A stretch of DNA of 10,290 nucleotides from Bordetella parapertussis (GTDB lineage: Bacteria > Pseudomonadota > Gammaproteobacteria > Burkholderiales > Burkholderiaceae_B). Below are positions 6,376-10,290 of this stretch, one piece after another. The position numbers and the translations under genes were made by a program. The stretch is from positions 1 to 10,290 of the forward strand of contig CALQNE010000116.1 of assembly GCA_943331855.1 (NCBI GenBank). The letters run 5' to 3'. The notes below the pieces were generated by a model, which was given only the letters and a program-made list of their open reading frames with translations, had not been told where the DNA came from and did not search any database. Each line of letters opens with the position of its first letter. The first letter of the stretch is position 1.

Positions 6376-7362
6376 TCACTCTGCCTTGATATTAGCTTCT
6401 TTGACGATCACGGCATTTGACGCATATTCTTTTTGAATCATGTCGCCAAAGTATTCTGGTGCGCCGGTGACGACGAGGTTTTCTAGCCGCCGAATTTTTT
6501 CTGCGATCTCGGGGTCGTTGAGCGCCCGGTTGATTTCAGTGTTCAGTTTTGCAATGACCTCGGGTGGCGTGCGCGCGGGTGCAAAGAAGCCAAAAAATGA
6601 AGTCATGTTGGCTTCGGGGTAACCGAGCTCGGCAAAGGTCTTGACGTCGGGATATTTTTCGAGTCTTTGCGGAGCGCCCACGGCTAGTACTCTGAACTTG
6701 CCTTCTGCGATTAAATTATTGAGATTGGCGTAGGGGTTGGCTAGCATCAGATCAAACTGGCCACCTAGCGCGTCAGTGGCAATTTGCCCGCCGCCTTTGT
6801 AGGGCACATGTGTGATGTCTGCCCCAGATTTTTTGCGCAGTTGCTCAATCATGATGTGTCCGACGGTGCCATAGCCTGAGGTGGCAACCGTGATCGAGCC
6901 GGGTTTGGCTTTGCTTAACGCAATGACGTCTTCAAAGCTATTGCCCGCAAATTTTGATGTCGCCAATAAATAGACGGGCGAGTACATGGCCGCAGCGACT
7001 GCTGAAAAATCTTTCAAGCTGTCGTAATTAACTTTCATGACATGGGGGCCAATCGAGAAAGCACTGATGCCCGCAAAACCAATGGTGTAGCCATCTGGCG
7101 CTGCTTTGGCGACAACATCTGCGCCAACTGTGCCGCCTGCCCCCGCGCGATTTTCGACCAATACCGGTTGCCCTAACGATTTAGTCAGACGTTCGGCGAG
7201 TACGCGCGTGGCGTTATCGCTAACCCCGGCGGTGGGGTAGGTCACAATAATCTTGATAGCTTTAGTTGGCCAGACCGGGGTGGCCGGAGTTTGAGTCTGC
7301 GCGCACGCGATCAGAGGAGCCCAAACCGCTGCGGCAACCAGTGCAGTTCTGAGTAGTCGCAT
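6376..7362 (-). CDS. TctC/Bug family periplasmic solute-binding protein
   Basis: About 328 aa, usual for the family, the substrate receptors of tripartite tricarboxylate transporters. Seen: signal peptide (RLLRTALVAAAVWAPLIACAQ), then the hallmark WPTKAIKIIVTYPTAGVSD, LGQPVLVENRAGAGGTVGADVVAKAAPDGYT, HVPYKGGG, and a C-terminal YPEANMTSFFGFFAPARTP segment. These proteins bind small carboxylates in the periplasm. Start: ATG at 7360-7362 shares its A with the TGA of the upstream amidohydrolase (TGATG), a typical coupled junction; a TTG one codon earlier is possible but less likely. Oddity: ACA-Q is a plausible signal peptidase I site, but LIAC (residues 17-20 from the ATG) also fits a lipobox, so the protein could be lipid-anchored. 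No TctA or TctB membrane gene is present, so it is an orphan receptor, common in Burkholderiales. Cotranscription with a hydrolase hints at an N-acyl amino acid or released acid as ligand (inference). Confidence 0.94.
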   Translation of the reverse strand: MRLLRTALVAAAVWAPLIACAQTQTPATPVWPTKAIKIIVTYPTAGVSDNATRVLAERLTKSLGQPVLVENRAGAGGTVGADVVAKAAPDGYTIGFAGISAFSIGPHVMKVNYDSLKDFSAVAAAMYSPVYLLATSKFAGNSFEDVIALSKAKPGSITVATSGYGTVGHIMIEQLRKKSGADITHVPYKGGGQIATDALGGQFDLMLANPYANLNNLIAEGKFRVLAVGAPQRLEKYPDVKTFAELGYPEANMTSFFGFFAPARTPPEVIAKLNTEINRALNDPEIAEKIRRLENLVVTGAPEYFGDMIQKEYASNAVIVKEANIKAE

Positions 7363-8579
7363 CAAACAGCCTGAGTTTTAAACCACTCACGCGCGAGGCG
7401 ATCCCAAAATTGGGCACCCACACCTAAGATGTCATCGTTAAAATCATAGGCCGCGTTGTGTAGCCCGATGCCAGGTTTGCCACCCTTACCATTGCCAATA
7501 AAACCGTACGCGCCAGGTACTTTGAGCAACATAAAGCTAAAGTCTTCGGCAGTCATGGCTGGCAGAATGTTGTCGAAGGTATTTTCGGTGCCCACCGTCG
7601 CTGCCATCATCTTCGCCATGAACTGCGCTTCTTTGGGATGGTTGTCGGTGCTCGGGTAGCCTGGCTTGTGGATGTACGTTGCCGTAGCGCCGTGGGCCGC
7701 AGCGATGTGCTTGCTGATACGTTCAAGGCCTTCGGTTAACCGGTTTAACGTTTCTTGAGTTAAGGCGCGCGTCGTGCCAGAAATGACGGCTTCGTTGGGA
7801 ATAATATTTTCGACGGTACCAGATTCAATTTTGCCAACGGTGACCACTGCGCTATCCAAAGGATCGGTGCCACGCGACACAAGGGTTTGTAATTGACCCA
7901 CGACGGTGCAGGCCACTGGAATCGGATCAATGCTGTGATGTGGCTGGGCTGCATGGCCGCCTTTGCCGCTGATGCGAATTTCAAAGCGGTTGGCTGCAGC
8001 CATCATGGGGCCAACGCGAACCCCCATTTGCCCGGCAGGCAGCACGGGCCAGTTATGTAGGGCAAACACCGCTTTGGCCGGAAATTTATCAAACAAACCG
8101 TCTTCAATCATCGCGCGCGCACCAGCGCCGCCTTCTTCGCCTGGTTGAAAAATAAAATGTACGGTGCCGTTAAAGTTAGGGTTCGCAGCCAGTAGCGTGG
8201 CACCACCAAGTAGCATCGAAGTATGCCCATCGTGGCCGCAGGCGTGCATGCGCCCAACGTTGGTACTCACGTGTTCAAACTGGTTGAGCTCAGTAACAGG
8301 CAAGGCATCCATGTCTGCGCGCAAGGCCAGCACGCGTGCGGGGTCGCCCGACTGGGCACCTGTTCCACGCAGGGTGCCAACAACCCCTGTTTTGCCCATG
8401 CCACGATGCACGGTTAAGCCAAGTTCTTGCAAGTAAGCAGCCACTTGGTCTGAGGTGCGCACTTCTTCAAAGCGTAACTCAGGGTGCGCGTGCAAATCGC
8501 GTCTGAAGCGAATCAGCTTGCCAAGATAAGGGGTGATGTCCGATACGTCGATGGCAGCTGTGTCAGAAAAGACTTGCAT
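7362..8579 (-). CDS. M20D amidohydrolase (hippurate/N-acyl-amino-acid hydrolase type)
   Basis: 405 aa, the usual length for the M20D group (hippurate hydrolase HipO, IAA-amino-acid hydrolase ILR1, related aminoacylases), dinuclear metal enzymes that release an acid from an N-acyl amino acid. Seen: RRDLHAHPELRFEE (26-39), ALRADMDALPV (85-95), MHACGHDGHTSMLLG (111-125; ligands Cys114 and His116), QPGEEGGAGARAMIEDG (145-161; Glu148 catalytic, Glu149 ligand), LHNWP (174-178; His175), the satellite-domain motif SGKGGHAAQPHHSIDP (204-219) and the final ligand His374 in GLHNAAYDFND. All are intact. No signal peptide, so cytoplasmic. The ATG at 8577-8579 has AAGG (8586-8589) 6 nt upstream. It is the first gene of a two-gene unit with the TctC receptor and diverges from the D-aminoacylase across 194 bp. 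Members vary widely in acyl and amino-acid preference, so no exact substrate can be given. Confidence 0.93.
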   Translation of the reverse strand: MQVFSDTAAIDVSDITPYLGKLIRFRRDLHAHPELRFEEVRTSDQVAAYLQELGLTVHRGMGKTGVVGTLRGTGAQSGDPARVLALRADMDALPVTELNQFEHVSTNVGRMHACGHDGHTSMLLGGATLLAANPNFNGTVHFIFQPGEEGGAGARAMIEDGLFDKFPAKAVFALHNWPVLPAGQMGVRVGPMMAAANRFEIRISGKGGHAAQPHHSIDPIPVACTVVGQLQTLVSRGTDPLDSAVVTVGKIESGTVENIIPNEAVISGTTRALTQETLNRLTEGLERISKHIAAAHGATATYIHKPGYPSTDNHPKEAQFMAKMMAATVGTENTFDNILPAMTAEDFSFMLLKVPGAYGFIGNGKGGKPGIGLHNAAYDFNDDILGVGAQFWDRLAREWFKTQAV

Positions 8580-8670
8580 AAAAAACCTTGTTGCGCGGCA
8601 AGGCGCTACGTGAAAGTTTGAGGGGTGCGAGGGCGGTTGCCGCAGTCAAACCCCGTGATGGCTTGGAATC

Positions 8671-8680
8671 AGTATATAGT
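8671..8680. promoter_or_regulatory. Overlapping divergent -10-like elements
   Basis: The near-symmetric sequence AGTATATAGT gives TATAGT on the plus strand (8675-8680) and TATACT on the minus strand (8671-8676), each 5 of 6 to the -10 consensus, in the middle of the 194-bp divergent gap. I find no good -35 at 16-18 bp on either side, so if used they would need an activator. Back-to-back use would make transcription of the two hydrolases mutually exclusive or co-regulated. Tentative. Confidence 0.3.
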
Positions 8681-8711
8681 TTTAGGTTCATGTTGGCGAT
8701 CCGTTCAAATG

Positions 8712-8773
8712 CCCTTAAAAATCAAAGGGATTCGGCTTGATCGATCGGCGCAAAGTCACTAAAAAGGCCTTTT
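8712..8773. promoter_or_regulatory. Cluster of three palindromes upstream of the D-aminoacylase
   Basis: Within 62 bp there are CCCTT/AAGGG (8712-8716 and 8725-8729, 8-nt loop), the 8-bp palindrome GATCGATC (8739-8746), and the 12-bp palindrome AAAAGGCCTTTT (8762-8773), which abuts the start codon and contains the AAGG ribosome-binding site. They may be protein-binding sites; the last could also fold over the ribosome-binding site. The rest of the divergent gap (8580-8711) shows only the -10-like pair. Confidence 0.35.
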
Positions 8774-10231
8774 ATGCAGAATTCTTTTGATCTTTTGATC
8801 CGCAATGCCACGATTGTGGATGGTACCGAGGCGATTCGCTACACCGCAGATATTGGTATTAATGGTGATCGGATCATTAAAATCTGCGATCTTTCGTCAT
8901 CTTCTGGCAAAACTGAAATTGATCTAAAGGGGCAGGTGGCCGCGCCGGGTTTTATTGATGCGCATACCCATGATGACCGCCTGATGCTCTCAAACCCAGA
9001 AATGACTCCCAAACTGAGCCAGGGGGTCACGACCATCATCGGCGGTAACTGTGGGGTTTCTTTGGCCCCAATGCCGCGGCCGATCCCAGATCCGGTGACG
9101 CCACCCTTGAATTTGCTCGATGATGAAGGTAAGTGGTTTAAGTTTGCCACCTTTAAGGCCTATTTGGATGCCTTGCGGGCCCAGCCCTCAACAACCAATC
9201 GCGCCATGCTGGTTGGGCACACAACCCTTCGCGTTGCCACCATGGATGATCTTGAGCAGCCTGCCAATGCCACACAAATTGCGGCAATGCGTGAGTTGGT
9301 GGTTGAAGCCATGCAAGCGGGCGCGATCGGTGTGTCAACGGGTTTGTTTTATGAGCCAGCCGTTGCAGCACCCACTGAAGAAGTTATTGAGATTTGTCGC
9401 CCACTCAAAAAATATAACGGTCTGTATTGCACCCACATGCGCGATGAAGCCGATGGAGTGATCGACTCGCTCGAAGAAACCTTCAGAATCGGTCGTGAGA
9501 GTGATGTAGCCGTTGTGATCTCGCACCACAAGGTGATTGGTGCAAAAAACTACGGACGCTCAGACGAGACGCTCGCCTTCATCCAAAAAAATATGGCGAA
9601 GCAGCCGATTTGTTTGGATTGTTATCCTTATACGGCGGGTTCAACGGTGTTGTCGTACAGCCGCGCTGAGACCTCTTCGCGTGTCATCGTGACCTGGTCC
9701 AAGCCGTTTCCTCAATACGCTGGGCAAGACCTAGACAAGATCGCCAAGCAAATGGGTGTTTCAGAAAAAGAAACGGTCGCTAAGCTGCTACCAGCGGGTG
9801 CGATTTATTTCAGGATGGATGAAGGGGATGTGCAAAAGATTTTGCAATTTGGCCCGACCATGATTGGTTCAGATGGGCTACCGCATGATGCGTCTCCGCA
9901 TCCAAGATTGTGGTCAACCTTTCCGCGCGTGCTGGGCCATTATCGGCGTTCGCTCAAACTGTTTTCGCTTGAAACAGCGGTACACAAAATGACGGGCCTG
10001 ACCGCAATGAACTTTGGTTTGACTGATCGTGGTGTCATTAAAGAAGGTGCATTTGCTGACTTAACCTTGTTTGATGAAGCCACCATTGATGAGGTCGCCA
10101 CCTACGACAATCCGATTGCGTTGGCCAAAGGGATTCACACAGTGATTGTGAATGGTGAGGTGACGTGGGCACAGGGCAAGGCAACTGGCGCGCGACCCGG
10201 GCGAGTGTTATCGCGTGCATTACCCGTATAG
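8774..10231 (+). CDS. N-acyl-D-amino-acid deacylase (D-aminoacylase family)
   Basis: 485 aa, the usual length for D-aminoacylases of the amidohydrolase (urease-like TIM barrel) superfamily, which split N-acyl-D-amino acids into free D-amino acid and carboxylate. Seen: small beta domain DLLIRNATIVDGT (6-18), APGFIDAHTHDD (57-68; His64, His66), GGNCGVSLAP (90-99; Cys93, the unusual zinc-ligand Cys of this family), GVSTGLFYEPA (186-196), CTHMRDE (219-225; His221), ISHHK (249-253; metal His251 or 252), GSDGLPHD (365-372; catalytic Asp367) and a C-terminal beta segment closing the small domain (GVIKEGAFADLTLFD, 420-434). All metal ligands known from the Alcaligenes D-aminoacylase are present. Cytoplasmic; no signal peptide. 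The ATG at 8774 has AAAAAGG 6 nt upstream and begins the standard N-terminus. Divergent from the M20D/TctC pair, which suggests shared control. Side-chain preference cannot be read; a dihydroorotase/hydantoinase-like role is less likely given Cys93 and the length. Confidence 0.92.
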   Translation: MQNSFDLLIRNATIVDGTEAIRYTADIGINGDRIIKICDLSSSSGKTEIDLKGQVAAPGFIDAHTHDDRLMLSNPEMTPKLSQGVTTIIGGNCGVSLAPMPRPIPDPVTPPLNLLDDEGKWFKFATFKAYLDALRAQPSTTNRAMLVGHTTLRVATMDDLEQPANATQIAAMRELVVEAMQAGAIGVSTGLFYEPAVAAPTEEVIEICRPLKKYNGLYCTHMRDEADGVIDSLEETFRIGRESDVAVVISHHKVIGAKNYGRSDETLAFIQKNMAKQPICLDCYPYTAGSTVLSYSRAETSSRVIVTWSKPFPQYAGQDLDKIAKQMGVSEKETVAKLLPAGAIYFRMDEGDVQKILQFGPTMIGSDGLPHDASPHPRLWSTFPRVLGHYRRSLKLFSLETAVHKMTGLTAMNFGLTDRGVIKEGAFADLTLFDEATIDEVATYDNPIALAKGIHTVIVNGEVTWAQGKATGARPGRVLSRALPV

Positions 10232-10233
10232 AT

Positions 10234-10290
10234 TAAAGATATTGGGCGTGCTTCGCACGAATCACTGCGGCAATAAGCTCAGTGCGACCG
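10234..10290 (-). CDS. Probable C-terminus of a convergent gene (5' part outside window)
   Basis: On the minus strand one frame is open from the right edge to TAA at 10234-10236 and reads GRTELIAAVIRAKHAQYL, a helix-like C-terminus. The stop is 2 bp from that of the convergent D-aminoacylase, normal packing for this genome. Only 18 residues are visible, so neither family nor reality of the gene is secure. A 5-bp hairpin (10247-10259) lies inside it. Confidence 0.42.

Noticed and set aside
6376..7365. TTG at 7363-7365 as start of the TctC gene
   Set aside because: The next codon is an ATG that forms a standard TGATG junction with the upstream stop; the TTG adds one residue and no better ribosome-binding site.
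10247..10259. CGTGC-TTC-GCACG hairpin as terminator of the D-aminoacylase gene
   Set aside because: Only 5 bp, no T-run, and it appears to lie inside the coding end of a convergent gene.
1..10290. CRISPR array, transposon, toxin-antitoxin or defence system
   Set aside because: No regular direct repeats, transposase, nuclease, methylase or small toxin-like gene pairs were seen on either strand.

Overview
The window looks like bacterial chromosome from a betaproteobacterium, most likely Burkholderiales. The main clue is a TctC/Bug-type periplasmic binding protein, a family greatly expanded in that order. GC content looks moderate by eye, and the gene density and catabolic content fit a metabolically versatile heterotroph. 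The genus cannot be told from the sequence. I see no tRNA, rRNA, insertion sequence, CRISPR array, phage gene or frameshift. No gene-free stretch exceeds 300 bases.

Region 1 (1-4168, minus strand) reads in transcription order: an MFS transporter, a succinyl-CoA-synthetase-like beta subunit, its alpha subunit (4-nt ATGA overlap), and an acyl-CoA dehydrogenase that runs off the left edge. The order suggests one catabolic route: import an organic acid, activate it to its CoA thioester with ATP, then oxidise or eliminate at the acyl-CoA. The SucCD-like pair keeps the phospho-histidine, ATP-grasp and Glu relay motifs. It departs from the canonical enzyme at several conserved loops near the acid and CoA sites in both subunits, so it is probably a paralogue for a different acid and not the TCA-cycle enzyme. 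This is the most interesting part of the window.

Region 2 (4169-4334) is a divergent promoter region with an 8-bp inverted repeat (33-bp spacer) that overlaps both candidate promoters. To its right, on the plus strand, are a small protein of unknown function (4335-4877) and an M20-family metallopeptidase/amidohydrolase (4931-6334). A perfect 9-bp hairpin separates this gene from the convergent TctC gene.

Region 3 (6376-10231) centres on hydrolysis of N-acylated amino acids. A minus-strand pair encodes an M20D amidohydrolase (hippurate/N-acyl-amino-acid hydrolase type) followed, with a TGATG junction, by the orphan TctC-type binding protein. Diverging from it is an N-acyl-D-amino-acid deacylase with all expected metal ligands. 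Counting the M20 enzyme at 4931, three amidohydrolases of two folds flank one binding protein. This suggests scavenging of amide-linked amino acids or short peptides, but no substrate can be named. The last 57 bases probably hold the C-terminus of a further minus-strand gene.
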